From Salinicola aestuarinus (GTDB taxonomy: Bacteria > Pseudomonadota > Gammaproteobacteria > Pseudomonadales > Halomonadaceae), in contig NZ_PZJP01000004.1 of NCBI RefSeq assembly GCF_003206645.1, positions 273,952-337,951 on the forward strand: DNA of 64,000 bases, in the 5' to 3' direction. Each line of letters starts with the position of its first letter. Position 1 is the first letter of the stretch. The notes under the pieces are model-generated. The model searched no databases, was not told the origin of the DNA, and worked only from the letters and a program-made list of their open reading frames with translations. A program made the position numbers and the translations under genes. Shown in pieces: positions 6,908-16,168 of the stretch.

Positions 6908-8581
6908 TCAGTGAGGCGCGTTCTGGCTCGCCGCCAGCATTTCGCGAGCGTGAGCCAGCGTGCGGTCCGATAGCTTCACCCCTCCCAGCATCCGCGCGAT
7001 CTCGCGAACCCGGCCGGCCTCGTCGAGCTGGGCCATCTGGGTGCGGGTGTCATCGTCGCTCGACTGCTTCTCGATATGGAGGTGCTGATGCGCCTGGGCG
7101 GCGACCTGGGGCAGGTGGGTCACGGTCATGACCTGGGCGTGCTGCCCCAGCCGGCGCAGCAGCTGGCCGACGATCTCCGCTGTTCCCCCGGAGATGCCGA
7201 CGTCGACTTCGTCGAACACCAGCGTTGCCAGCGGGCTGTGGCTCGCCGCCACCACCTGGATAGCCAGGCTCACGCGGGAGAGTTCACCGCCGGAGGCGAC
7301 CTTGGCCAATGGCCGCGGCGGCTGGCCGGGGTTGGCGCTGATCTGCAGGCTGACGCGGTCGGTGCCGTGGGGTTGCGACGACTCCAGCGGTGTGACCTCG
7401 ATGGCGAATTGGGCCTTGTTCATTCCCAGGAAGGCCAGCTGGTCCTGTACCTGCTGGGCGAACGTCGCGGCCGTGCGGTGACGCGTCTCGCTGATGCGCC
7501 TGGCGCCGTCGCGATAGGCCTGGCCGACCTCTTCCAGGCGTGCGCGAAGCGCCTCCAGATCCTCGTCGCCGCCGTCGAGTTCGTCGAGCTCCGTTTTCAG
7601 TCGCTGATGCAGTGCGACCAGATCCTCGGGCATGACGTGATGCTTGCGGGCAATGCGGTGAATCTCGCCGAGCCGCTCGTCGACCCAGGCCAGACGCTGA
7701 GGGTCGAGTTCTGTGGACTCGACGAAATGATGCAGCTCACGCGCTGCCTCCTCGAGCTGGATCTGGGCGTCGTTGAGCAAGCCGAGCGCATCCGCCAGCG
7801 GACCGCTATCACCGCCCGGTGTCTTGGAGAGGCGGCTGGTCGCCTGCTGCAGCAGCGTCATCGCACCGCTCTCTTCGTGGTCGCAGCTATCGGCGGCGAA
7901 CTGCGCTTCGCGCAGCGTCTCCTCGAGGTGTGCCAGCGTCTCCTGCTCCTGCTCCAGCGACCCGAGCTCGTCGGGCTGCAAATCGAGCGTATCCAGCTCC
8001 TCGACCTGATAGCGCAGCAGCTGACGCTTGGCCTGGCGCTCCTCGTCGGTTTCGCTGCGCTCGCGGTACTGACGGCGTAGCGTATGCCATTGACGATGCA
8101 GCACGGCGAGGGCGTCGATCTCGTGACGGTGGCCGGCGGCATCGTCGAGCAGTCGCCGGTGTGTATCCTCGCTGAGCAGCGCCTGATGCGCATGCTGGCT
8201 GTGGACATCGATCAGACACTCGCCGAGCGCGCGCAGATCCGCAATGGTGCAGGGCTGGCCGTTGATCCACGCCTTGGACCGGCCGTTGGCCGTCACCACG
8301 CGACGCAGTAGGCACTCCTCGGTATCGAGTTCGCGCTCGGCGAGCCACGCCTTGGCGTCCTCGCGCTCGGCGATCTCGAAACGTGCGCTGATGTCGGCGC
8401 GCTCCGCGCCGTGCCGAACGCCGCCGGCCTCGGCGCGCTCGCCGAGGCACAGCCCCAGTGCCCCGAGCAGAATGGATTTCCCCGCGCCCGTCTCGCCGGT
8501 AATGGCGGTCATGCCGGCCTGGAAATCCAGTTCCAGCGTATCGACGATAGCGAAGTCACGAATGGCGAGTTGCGTCAGCAT
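6908..8581 (-). CDS. recN: DNA repair protein RecN
   Basis: SMC-like ATPase of 557 residues (E. coli 553) for double-strand break repair. Walker A GETGAGKS lies near residue 30, the ABC signature SGGELSR and Walker B TLVFDEVDVGISGG lie in the C-terminal third, and a long coiled coil lies between. I start at ATG 8581 because GGGAGG precedes it by 4-5 bases; the longer frame adds nine unsupported residues. A LexA box 35 bases upstream shows SOS control. Convergent with fur. Confidence 0.97.
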   Translation of the reverse strand: MLTQLAIRDFAIVDTLELDFQAGMTAITGETGAGKSILLGALGLCLGERAEAGGVRHGAERADISARFEIAEREDAKAWLAERELDTEECLLRRVVTANGRSKAWINGQPCTIADLRALGECLIDVHSQHAHQALLSEDTHRRLLDDAAGHRHEIDALAVLHRQWHTLRRQYRERSETDEERQAKRQLLRYQVEELDTLDLQPDELGSLEQEQETLAHLEETLREAQFAADSCDHEESGAMTLLQQATSRLSKTPGGDSGPLADALGLLNDAQIQLEEAARELHHFVESTELDPQRLAWVDERLGEIHRIARKHHVMPEDLVALHQRLKTELDELDGGDEDLEALRARLEEVGQAYRDGARRISETRHRTAATFAQQVQDQLAFLGMNKAQFAIEVTPLESSQPHGTDRVSLQISANPGQPPRPLAKVASGGELSRVSLAIQVVAASHSPLATLVFDEVDVGISGGTAEIVGQLLRRLGQHAQVMTVTHLPQVAAQAHQHLHIEKQSSDDDTRTQMAQLDEAGRVREIARMLGGVKLSDRTLAHAREMLAASQNAPH

Positions 8582-8615
8582 ACTGCCTCCCGAATCGATG
8601 GCGGCCATACAGGTT

Positions 8616-8631
8616 CTGGTTGTTTATACAG
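8616..8631 (-). promoter_or_regulatory. LexA box of recN
   Basis: CTGGTTGTTTATACAG has the CTG-N10-CAG pattern with the A/T-rich centre of LexA operators, at the expected distance from the recN start. Confidence 0.85.
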
Positions 8632-8759
8632 TATGGCGGTGGGGCCTTCAACGCCCTGCCGGATTGTCGCCATGCCTCCTCGGTCGCCCTCACACCTCTC
8701 GATTCATTGCCCGGGGCGAGCCGTTATCGCTTTGATATCGACACGAAACGTCGATCACG

Positions 8760-8787
8760 CTTGAGATCGTCCACGACAACCCCATAT
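8760..8787 (+). promoter_or_regulatory. Sigma32 heat-shock promoter of grpE
   Basis: CTTGAGA, 13-base spacer, CCCCATAT: a nearly perfect match to the RpoH consensus (CTTGAAA, 13-15, CCCCATNT), about 55 bases before the grpE start. Confidence 0.85.
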
Positions 8788-8840
8788 AGGCAGTCACTCC
8801 GCGAATTACGCAACCGCTGTCACCACATCTGGAGGGAGTC

Positions 8841-9470
8841 ATGGCGAAAGATCCGCAAAAGCCCGTCGACGAAGAGATCGAGCGCAGCGAACGCGACGTT
8901 GAGCCTCAGCCGGTAGAAGAGCCGCAGGAAGGCACCGTCGAAGAGTTCGCCGCGGAGATCGAGAACGACGATGTCGACGTCGTCGATGCCGACGCCAATC
9001 CCGAAGCCGAAGTGCTCGCGGCCCGCGTCGAAGAGCTCGAGCAGTCGCTCGCCGATGCCAAGGATCAGTCGGTGCGGGCCGCTGCCGAAGCCCAGAACGC
9101 GCGTCGCCGCGCGGAGCAGGATGCCGACAAGGCGAAGAAGTTTGCCCTCGAGAAGTTCGTCAAGGAGCTGCTGCCCGTGGTCGACAGCCTGGAGAAGGGG
9201 CTGGAGAGCATGCAGTCGCTCGACGAAGTGCATCGTGAAGGGGTGTCGATGACGCTGAAGATGCAACTCGACGTGCTGTCGAAATTCGGCGTCGAGCAGC
9301 TCGACCCCCACGGCGAGCCGTTCGATCCGCAGTACCACGAAGCGATGACCATGGTGCCGAACCCGGAGCTCGATCCGAACACGGTGATGGACGTGATGCA
9401 GAAAGGGTACCTGCTCAACGGTCGTCTGATTCGTCCGGCCATGGTGGTGGTGAGCAAGTCGGCCGAGTGA
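8841..9470 (+). CDS. grpE: Nucleotide exchange factor GrpE
   Basis: Protein of 209 residues that releases ADP from DnaK. It has an acidic disordered N-terminus (to about 65), a long helix ([21 protein letters not shown]...), then the beta domain with [24 protein letters not shown] and the family ending [18 protein letters not shown] lies upstream of ATG. It is the first gene of grpE-dnaK-dnaJ, under its own sigma32 promoter. Confidence 0.97.
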   Translation: MAKDPQKPVDEEIERSERDVEPQPVEEPQEGTVEEFAAEIENDDVDVVDADANPEAEVLAARVEELEQSLADAKDQSVRAAAEAQNARRRAEQDADKAKKFALEKFVKELLPVVDSLEKGLESMQSLDEVHREGVSMTLKMQLDVLSKFGVEQLDPHGEPFDPQYHEAMTMVPNPELDPNTVMDVMQKGYLLNGRLIRPAMVVVSKSAE

Positions 9471-9490
9471 ACGAATCCGCCGCCTCACCC

Positions 9491-9518
9491 CTTGAAAGGC
9501 GGTGAGCGGCCCCCACAT
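9491..9518 (+). promoter_or_regulatory. Sigma32 heat-shock promoter of dnaK
   Basis: CTTGAAA, 13-base spacer, CCCCACAT. The -35 is perfect and the -10 differs at one base. It is embedded in a GCCGCCTCACC / GGTGAGCGGC inverted repeat that could form an RNA hairpin at the end of the grpE message. Confidence 0.8.
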
Positions 9519-9553
9519 AGCAAGCAACCGCGCAGTCGCGCAGCTGAAAAACA

Positions 9554-9604
9554 AACGGGAAGACGCCGACAGCGAGCTCACTGCTCGCCCCGAGACTTCC
9601 CGTT
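9554..9604 (+). other. Hairpin in the dnaK 5' leader
   Basis: AACGGGAAG (9554-9562) pairs with CTTCCCGTT (9596-9604), enclosing an inner GCGAGC / GCTCGC stem. It sits between the sigma32 promoter and the dnaK ribosome-binding site, with no T run after it, so it is a leader structure rather than a terminator. Confidence 0.6.
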
Positions 9605-9638
9605 CACAGATCAACGAATTGGTTAGAGGTGAGGAACT

Positions 9639-11573
9639 ATGGGACGCATCATTGGCATCGACTTGGGTACGACCAACTCCTGTGTCGCCGTTCTCGACGG
9701 TGACAAGACGCGTGTCATCGAAAACGCCGAAGGCGCGCGTACCACGCCCTCCATCATCGGTTATACCGATGACGGCGAGACACTGGTCGGCCAGGCGGCC
9801 AAGCGCCAGGCGGTAACCAACCCGACCAACACGCTCTACGCGATCAAGCGTCTCGTCGGTCGCAAGTTCAAGGACGATGTCGTCCAGAAAGACATCAAGA
9901 TGGTGCCGTACCAGATCGTCGAAGCCGACAACGGCGACGCCTGGGTCAAGGTGGGCGACGACAAGCTCGCGCCGCCGCAGGTCAGCGCTGAAGTGCTGAA
10001 GAAGATGAAGAAGACCGCCGAAGACTACCTCGGCGAAGAAGTGACCGAAGCGGTCATCACCGTTCCGGCCTACTTCAACGACTCTCAGCGTCAGGCGACC
10101 AAGGACGCCGGCCGCATCGCGGGTCTCGAAGTCAAGCGCATCATCAACGAGCCGACGGCCGCTGCACTGGCCTATGGCATGGATCGCTCCACCGGTGATC
10201 GCACCATCGCGGTGTACGACCTGGGCGGCGGTACCTTCGACATCTCCGTGATCGAAGTCGCCGATGTCGACGGCGAGAAGCAGTTCGAAGTGCTGGCCAC
10301 CAACGGTGACACCTTCCTGGGCGGCGAAGACTTCGACCTGAAACTGATCGACTACCTCGTCCAGCAGTTCAAGAGCGATTCCGGCATCGACCTCTCCGGC
10401 GACAGCCTGGCGATGCAGCGTCTGAAAGAAGCCGCCGAGAAAGCCAAGATCGAGCTCTCTTCGGCGCAGCAGACCGAAGTCAACCTGCCCTACGTGACGG
10501 CGGACCAGACCGGACCGAAGCACCTGGCGATCAAGGTCACTCGCGCCAAGCTCGAGTCGCTGGTCGAAGAGCTGGTGACACGCTCGCTCGGTCCGTGCAA
10601 GACCGCGATGGCAGACGCCGGTCTCTCCAACAGCGAGATCGACGACGTCATCCTCGTCGGCGGCCAGACCCGCATGCCGCTGGTGCAGCAGAAGGTTGCC
10701 GAGTTCTTCGGTAAGGACGCTCGCAAGGACGTCAACCCGGACGAAGCCGTTGCCATGGGCGCGGCGATCCAGGGCGGCGTACTCGGCGGCGACGTCAAGG
10801 ACGTGCTGCTGCTCGACGTGACCCCGCTGACGCTGGGCATCGAGACGCTGGGTGGCGTGATGACGCCGCTGATCGAGAAGAACACCACGATCCCGACGAA
10901 GAAGACCCAGACCTTCTCGACTGCCGAAGACAACCAGACGGCCGTGACCATTCACGCGCTGCAGGGTGAGCGCAAGCAGGCAGGCCAGAACAAGTCGCTG
11001 GGTCGCTTCGACCTCGCCGACATTCCGCCGGCACCGCGTGGCGTACCGCAGATCGAAGTCGCTTTCGACCTCGACGCCAACGGCATCCTCAACATCACCG
11101 CGAAGGACAAGGCGACCGGCAAAGAACAGTCGATCGTGATCAAGTCCTCCGGCGGTCTCTCCGACGACGAGATCGACCAGATGGTTCAGGACGCCGAAGC
11201 GCACGAAGCCGAGGACAAGAAGTTCGAAGAGCTGGTGCAGCTGCGCAACCAGGCCGACGGCATGATCCACGCCTCGCGCAAGACGCTGGAAGAGTCCGGT
11301 GACAAGGTCGACGCCGACGAGAAGAGCAAGATCGAGACCGCGATCAGCGAGCTCGAGGAAGCGCTCAAGGGCGACGACAAGGACGAGATCCAGGCCAAGC
11401 TCGACGCGCTGACCGAAGCCTCCGGCAACCTCGCGCAGAAGATGTACGCCGAGCAGGGTGAAGGCGAGCAGGGCGAAGGCGAAGCCGCCGCCGGTCAGGA
11501 AAGCGCCAAGAAGGAAGACGACGTGGTCGACGCCGAGTTCGAAGAAGTCAACGACGACCAGAAAAAGCAATAA
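9639..11573 (+). CDS. dnaK: Molecular chaperone DnaK (Hsp70)
   Basis: Protein of 644 residues, standard length. ATPase domain begins [17 protein letters not shown] and contains [14 protein letters not shown]; the linker [16 protein letters not shown] leads into the substrate-binding domain; the lid ends in an acidic tail with [10 protein letters not shown], the typical C-terminal motif. It folds proteins with DnaJ and GrpE, which flank it. GAGG precedes ATG 9639. It is transcribed from its own heat-shock promoter and probably also from grpE. Confidence 0.98.
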   Translation: MGRIIGIDLGTTNSCVAVLDGDKTRVIENAEGARTTPSIIGYTDDGETLVGQAAKRQAVTNPTNTLYAIKRLVGRKFKDDVVQKDIKMVPYQIVEADNGDAWVKVGDDKLAPPQVSAEVLKKMKKTAEDYLGEEVTEAVITVPAYFNDSQRQATKDAGRIAGLEVKRIINEPTAAALAYGMDRSTGDRTIAVYDLGGGTFDISVIEVADVDGEKQFEVLATNGDTFLGGEDFDLKLIDYLVQQFKSDSGIDLSGDSLAMQRLKEAAEKAKIELSSAQQTEVNLPYVTADQTGPKHLAIKVTRAKLESLVEELVTRSLGPCKTAMADAGLSNSEIDDVILVGGQTRMPLVQQKVAEFFGKDARKDVNPDEAVAMGAAIQGGVLGGDVKDVLLLDVTPLTLGIETLGGVMTPLIEKNTTIPTKKTQTFSTAEDNQTAVTIHALQGERKQAGQNKSLGRFDLADIPPAPRGVPQIEVAFDLDANGILNITAKDKATGKEQSIVIKSSGGLSDDEIDQMVQDAEAHEAEDKKFEELVQLRNQADGMIHASRKTLEESGDKVDADEKSKIETAISELEEALKGDDKDEIQAKLDALTEASGNLAQKMYAEQGEGEQGEGEAAAGQESAKKEDDVVDAEFEEVNDDQKKQ

Positions 11574-11600
11574 CCACGACGTCTAACGCCGTGTGAACGG

Positions 11601-11634
11601 CAGTAGCGCGGGGGCAATGTCTCCCGCGTTGCTG
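11601..11634 (+). terminator. Attenuating hairpin between dnaK and dnaJ
   Basis: A 12-bp stem with two G-U pairs (11601-11612 with 11623-11634) followed by only three T-rich bases. It is likely a weak or partial terminator that would lower dnaJ expression relative to dnaK. Confidence 0.45.
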
Positions 11635-11667
11635 TTTGCAGGGTGCTGACACGGAGGCGGACCTTTC

Positions 11668-12816
11668 ATGTCCCAACGTGACTATTACGAAGTATTGGGC
11701 GTCGACAAGGGCGCCGATGCGAAGGAAATCAAGAAGGCCTACCGGCGGCTGGCACAGAAGTACCATCCCGACCGTAATCCGGAAGATCAGCAGGCGGCGG
11801 AGAAGTTTCGTGAGGTCTCCGACGCCTACGAAGTGCTTTCCGACGGTGAGAAGCGCGCGGCCTACGACCAGTTCGGTCACGCCGGTGTCGACGGCCAGGG
11901 CGGCGGCTTTGGTGGCGGTGGCTTCGGCGGTGGGGGTGCCGGTGGCTTCAGCGATATCTTCGGTGACGTGTTCGGGGATATCTTCGGTGGCGGCGGCGGT
12001 GGCCGGCGTAACCCGAACGCCCCGCAGCGCGGTAGCGATCTGCGCTACAACCTCGAGATCGATCTTGAAGACGCGGTCTTCGGTACCACGGTCGATATCC
12101 GTGTGCCGCGCCACATCGAGTGCGAGCACTGCGATGGCGGCGGTGCTGAGCCGGGCTCGAGCAAAGAGACCTGCCCGACCTGTCAGGGCATGGGTCAGGT
12201 GCGCATGCAGCAGGGCTTCTTTGCCGTGCAGCAGGCCTGCCCGACCTGCCACGGCAGCGGTCAGTCGATCAAGGTGCCGTGCCGCAAGTGCCACGGCGAA
12301 GGGCGCGTCCGCGAGACCCGTACCCTTTCCGTGAAGATCCCGGCAGGCGTGGATACCGGGGATCGCATTCGCCTCAACAGCGAAGGCGAGTCCGGTCTCA
12401 ACGGGGGGCCCGCCGGCGATCTCTACGTCGAGGCCCAGATCAAGCCGCACCCGATCTTCGAGCGCGACGGCCGGCATCTGCACTGCGAAGTGCCGATCAA
12501 CTTCGTCGATGCCGCCCTCGGTGGCGAACTCGAAGTGCCGACGCTCGAAGGGCGGGTGAAGCTCAAGATTCCGCCGGAGACCCAGACCGGTAAGCTCTTC
12601 CGTCTCAAGGGCAAGGGCGTCAAACCGGTCCGCGGTGGACCCGCCGGGGATCTGCTCTGCAAGGTCGTGATCGAGACACCGGTCAACCTCTCCGAAGAGC
12701 AGCGGGACCTGCTGCGCGCGTTCCAGGAGAGCCTGGGCAGCGCCAGCCGCCACTCGCCGAAGAAAGAGGGCTGGTTCGACGGCGTCAAACGCTTCTTCGA
12801 AGACATGAAGCCGTAG
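11668..12816 (+). CDS. dnaJ: Co-chaperone DnaJ (Hsp40)
   Basis: Protein of 382 residues. The J domain (1-70) holds the HPD motif in KYHPDRNP, a Gly/Phe-rich region follows (about 75-115), then four zinc-finger repeats [24 protein letters not shown] and CRKCHGEG, and the C-terminal substrate-binding domains. It stimulates the ATPase of DnaK. A strong terminator ends the cluster. Confidence 0.98.
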   Translation: MSQRDYYEVLGVDKGADAKEIKKAYRRLAQKYHPDRNPEDQQAAEKFREVSDAYEVLSDGEKRAAYDQFGHAGVDGQGGGFGGGGFGGGGAGGFSDIFGDVFGDIFGGGGGGRRNPNAPQRGSDLRYNLEIDLEDAVFGTTVDIRVPRHIECEHCDGGGAEPGSSKETCPTCQGMGQVRMQQGFFAVQQACPTCHGSGQSIKVPCRKCHGEGRVRETRTLSVKIPAGVDTGDRIRLNSEGESGLNGGPAGDLYVEAQIKPHPIFERDGRHLHCEVPINFVDAALGGELEVPTLEGRVKLKIPPETQTGKLFRLKGKGVKPVRGGPAGDLLCKVVIETPVNLSEEQRDLLRAFQESLGSASRHSPKKEGWFDGVKRFFEDMKP

Positions 12817-12839
12817 GCGCCAGACCGACCGTCAAAGAG

Positions 12840-12876
12840 AAGGCCCCGTCCGGGTAGTACCGGGCGGGGCCTTTTT
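12840..12876 (+). terminator. Terminator after dnaJ
   Basis: AGGCCCCGTCCGG / CCGGGCGGGGCCT hairpin with a six-T run. Confidence 0.9.
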
Positions 12877-12906
12877 TGTCGTCGCCAGCGAGCCGCGTCG
12901 TCAGGC

Positions 12907-13170
12907 TCACCCCGCGTCGGAGGTGTCCTCCCAGTTTCTGACCTCGCTCGACAGGCTCTTCAGTCGCATCACCGCCAGACGCGAGACCGGCAGCAGCTCG
13001 CCGCCGTCGGCTTCGGCGTAATCGATGATCTGGCGCTTCATGTCGCGGGCCCAGAACTTCTTGAGATGGGCGGCGATCGGCTCGGCCGCCGCCGCGTCGC
13101 TGTCATGATGGCGATGGTTGAGGCTGATTTGATTGACCATCTTGATCAGCGGGGCCAGGGAATCGTTCAT
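12907..13170 (-). CDS. fdsD: Formate dehydrogenase delta subunit FdsD
   Basis: Protein of 87 residues with the pattern of FdsD: LIKMVNQISLNHRH near the start and IAAHLKKFWARDMKRQIIDYAE in the middle. It is the small accessory subunit of soluble NAD-dependent molybdenum formate dehydrogenases. Last gene of the fdsGBAD operon, 40 bases after fdsA. The usual fdsC (fdhD, sulfurtransferase chaperone) between A and D is absent here. Confidence 0.88.
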   Translation of the reverse strand: MNDSLAPLIKMVNQISLNHRHHDSDAAAAEPIAAHLKKFWARDMKRQIIDYAEADGGELLPVSRLAVMRLKSLSSEVRNWEDTSDAG

Positions 13171-13210
13171 GGCGATCTCGCACTCCGCGTGGGTTCGGGA
13201 GGAACGGCAC

Positions 13211-16168
13211 TCACTTGAGCGCCGCCTCCGGGGTGTCGGCGTTGGCCAGATGGCGCTGCTGGCGCTCGTCGAAGCGCTGGAACTGCTGCTGCCACGACGA
13301 CGGCTGCGAGACCTTCTCGACCTGCACCGCCGTCACTTTGTACTCGGGGCAGTTGGTCGCCCAGTCGGAGTTGTCGGTGGTGATCACGTTGGCGCCGCTG
13401 CCCGGGTGGTGGAAGGTGGTGTACACCACCCCCGGCGCCATGCGATCGCTGACCCGGCAGCGCAGTACGGTATGCCCCACTCGGCTGCGAATCCCGAGCC
13501 AGTCGCCATCGCGCAGGCCGCGATCCTCGGCGTCCACCGGATGAATCTCCAGCACGTCCTCGGCGTGCCAGGCGCTGTTGGCGGTACGTCGCGTCTGCGC
13601 CCCCACGTTGTACTGGCTGAGAATGCGCCCGGTGGTCAGCAACAGCGGATAACGCCCGTTGACCCGCTCTTCGGTCGCCACGTACTCGGTGATCGCGAAA
13701 TGGCCCTTGCCGATCGGGAAGTCCACCCCGTGCATGGTGGGCGTGCCCAGCGGATGGTCATCGTTGCAGGGCCACTGGATGCTGCCGAGCCGTTCGAGCT
13801 TGTCGTAGCTCACCCCGGTGAAGGTCGGCGTGAGGCTGGCGATCTCGTCCATGATCTCCGACGGATGGCGGTAGTGCATGTCGTAGCCCAGGGCGTTGGC
13901 GAGATCCTGGGTGACCTCCCAATCCTCCTTGCCGGCGACCGGCGGCATGACCCGGCGCACACGGTTGATGCGTCGCTCGGCATTGGTGAAGGTGCCGTTC
14001 TTCTCGAGGAAGGTCGCGCCCGGCAGCAGCACGTGGGCGTACTTGGCCGTCTCGTTGAGAAAGATATCCTGCACGATCAGGCAGTCCAGCGCCGACAGGG
14101 CCGCTTCGACGTGCTGAGTGTTGGGATCGGACTGAGCGATGTCCTCGCCCTGGACGTAGAGCGCCTTGAAGGTGCCGTTGATGGCGGCATCGAACATGTT
14201 GGGAATACGTAGCCCCGGCTCGTCATCCAGCTTGGCGTGCCACACGCTTTCGAAGCGCTCGCGAATCGCCGGGTCGGCGACGTGCTGATAGCCCGGCAGC
14301 TCATGCGGGAACGAGCCCATGTCACACGACCCCTGAACGTTGTTCTGTCCGCGCAGCGGGTTGACCCCGACGCCTTCACGCCCGATGTTGCCGGTCGCCA
14401 TCGCCAGGTTGGCGATCGCCATCACCGTGGTCGACCCCTGGCTGTGTTCGGTGACGCCCAGGCCGTAGTAGATCGCGCCGTTGCCTGCATTGGCGTAGGT
14501 GCGGGCCGCGTCGCGAACCGCCTCGGCCGAGACGCCGGTCTCGCTTTCCACCGCTTCCGGGGCGTGACGCACGTCAGCAATGAACTCGCGCCAGCGCTGG
14601 TAGCCCTCGGTGTCGCAGCGTCGGGCGACGAAGTCGGTATCCTCCAGTCCTTCGGTGATCACCACGTGGGCAAGGGCATTGACCAGCGCCACGTTGGTGC
14701 CGGGCTTGAGCGCCAGGTGCAGGCCCCCGCCACCGTGGGGCGTGGCGAGCAGGTCGATGCGTCGCGGGTCGGCGACGATCAGCCGCGCCCCCTGACGCAG
14801 CCGGCGCTTCATCTGCGAGGCAAATACCGGATGCGCGTCGGTCGGGTTGGCCCCGATCACCAGAATCGTGTCCGCCTTCATGACCGAATCGAAGGTCTGG
14901 GTGCCGGCGGACTCGCCCAGCGTGGTCTTGAGACCGTAGCCGGTGGGGGAGTGACACACGCGGGCGCAGGTGTCGGTGTTGTTGTTGCCCAGGGCGGCAC
15001 GAATCAGCTTCTGAACCAGGTAGGTCTCTTCATTGGTGCAGCGCGACGACGTGATGCCGCCGACGCTGTCACGACCGTACTGCGCCTGGGTCTCTCTGAG
15101 GCGACGCGCCGCGAAGCCGATGGCGTCTTCCCAGGAGACGGCCCGCCAGGGCTGATCGATCGAATCGCGGATCATCGGCTCGCGAATGCGGTCCTTGTGG
15201 GTCGCGTAGCCAAAGGCGAAACGCCCTTTGACGCAGGAGTGTCCGTGGTTCGCATCGCCTCCCTTGTAGGGCACCATGCGCACCAGCTTGTCGCCCTTCA
15301 TCTGTGCCTCGAACGAGCAGCCCACGCCGCAATAGGCGCAGGTGGTCACCACACTGTGCTCGGGCACGCCCTCCTCGATAACGCTCTTTTCCATCAGTGT
15401 CGAGGTGGGGCAGGCCTGAACGCAGGCGCCGCAGGAGACGCACTCGGAGTCCATGAACGGCTCGTTCTGGCCGGCGGCGACCTTCGAATCAAAGCCGCGA
15501 CCCTCGATGGTCAGGGCGAAGGTGCCCTGTACCTCGTTGCAGGCGCGCACGCAGCGCGAGCAGACGATGCACTTGCTGGGGTCGAAGCTGAAATAGGGGT
15601 TGGAGTCATCGATGTCGGCATCGAGATGATTGGCGCCATCGAAGCCGTAGCGCACCTCGCGAAGCCCCACGACGCCCGCCATGTCCTGCAGCTCACAGTC
15701 GCCATTGGCCGGACAGGTCAAACAGTCCAGCGGGTGATCGGAGATGTAGAGCTCCATGATGTTACGCCGCAGCCTGGCGATCCTGGCGTTTTGTGTCGTG
15801 ACCGACATGCCCGCCGTGACCGGCGTGGTGCAGGAAGCCGGCATGCCGCGCCGCCCCTCGATCTCCACCGCGCAGAGTCGGCACGAGCCGAACGCTTCGA
15901 GGTTGTCCGAGGCGCAAAGCCTGGGAATGGTGATGCCGGCCAATGCGGCGGCGCGCATGACCGAGGTGCCCTCCGGCACGCGAATCGCAGTGCCGTCGAT
16001 GGTCAACTCGATCGGCGTCTCGGAGACGCGGGCCGGCGTGCCCAGATCGCGGTCGAAAAAGGCCGGATTGAAAGTACTCTGGGTCTCGCCGACGCCGCCC
16101 AGCCCGGCGTTGAATGCAGGCGCGCCGGCCCCGGCGCTCTCGGTCCTGGGGTCAAAGTGGTTCAGCAT
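13211..16168 (-). CDS. fdsA: NAD-dependent formate dehydrogenase alpha (molybdenum) subunit
   Basis: Protein of 985 residues that oxidises formate to CO2 at a bis-MGD molybdenum centre. By counting, a [2Fe-2S] site is at Cys 85/96/99/113, a His/Cys site at 145/149/152/158, two ferredoxin-type 4Fe-4S sites at 200-210 and 243-253, and the proximal 4Fe-4S at 277/280/284/312. The molybdenum ligand is Cys 405 in RVCHSPTG (no selenocysteine). The C-terminus is the molybdopterin dinucleotide domain with LLTTGRILSQYNVGAQTRR. The gene overlaps fdsB by 7 bases. Confidence 0.96.
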   Translation of the reverse strand: MLNHFDPRTESAGAGAPAFNAGLGGVGETQSTFNPAFFDRDLGTPARVSETPIELTIDGTAIRVPEGTSVMRAAALAGITIPRLCASDNLEAFGSCRLCAVEIEGRRGMPASCTTPVTAGMSVTTQNARIARLRRNIMELYISDHPLDCLTCPANGDCELQDMAGVVGLREVRYGFDGANHLDADIDDSNPYFSFDPSKCIVCSRCVRACNEVQGTFALTIEGRGFDSKVAAGQNEPFMDSECVSCGACVQACPTSTLMEKSVIEEGVPEHSVVTTCAYCGVGCSFEAQMKGDKLVRMVPYKGGDANHGHSCVKGRFAFGYATHKDRIREPMIRDSIDQPWRAVSWEDAIGFAARRLRETQAQYGRDSVGGITSSRCTNEETYLVQKLIRAALGNNNTDTCARVCHSPTGYGLKTTLGESAGTQTFDSVMKADTILVIGANPTDAHPVFASQMKRRLRQGARLIVADPRRIDLLATPHGGGGLHLALKPGTNVALVNALAHVVITEGLEDTDFVARRCDTEGYQRWREFIADVRHAPEAVESETGVSAEAVRDAARTYANAGNGAIYYGLGVTEHSQGSTTVMAIANLAMATGNIGREGVGVNPLRGQNNVQGSCDMGSFPHELPGYQHVADPAIRERFESVWHAKLDDEPGLRIPNMFDAAINGTFKALYVQGEDIAQSDPNTQHVEAALSALDCLIVQDIFLNETAKYAHVLLPGATFLEKNGTFTNAERRINRVRRVMPPVAGKEDWEVTQDLANALGYDMHYRHPSEIMDEIASLTPTFTGVSYDKLERLGSIQWPCNDDHPLGTPTMHGVDFPIGKGHFAITEYVATEERVNGRYPLLLTTGRILSQYNVGAQTRRTANSAWHAEDVLEIHPVDAEDRGLRDGDWLGIRSRVGHTVLRCRVSDRMAPGVVYTTFHHPGSGANVITTDNSDWATNCPEYKVTAVQVEKVSQPSSWQQQFQRFDERQQRHLANADTPEAALK

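Noticed and set aside
8820..11570. 916-codon open frame opposite grpE-dnaK
   Set aside because: It is the well-known antisense artefact created by GC-rich dnaK codon use; composition is implausible and dnaK/grpE are certain.
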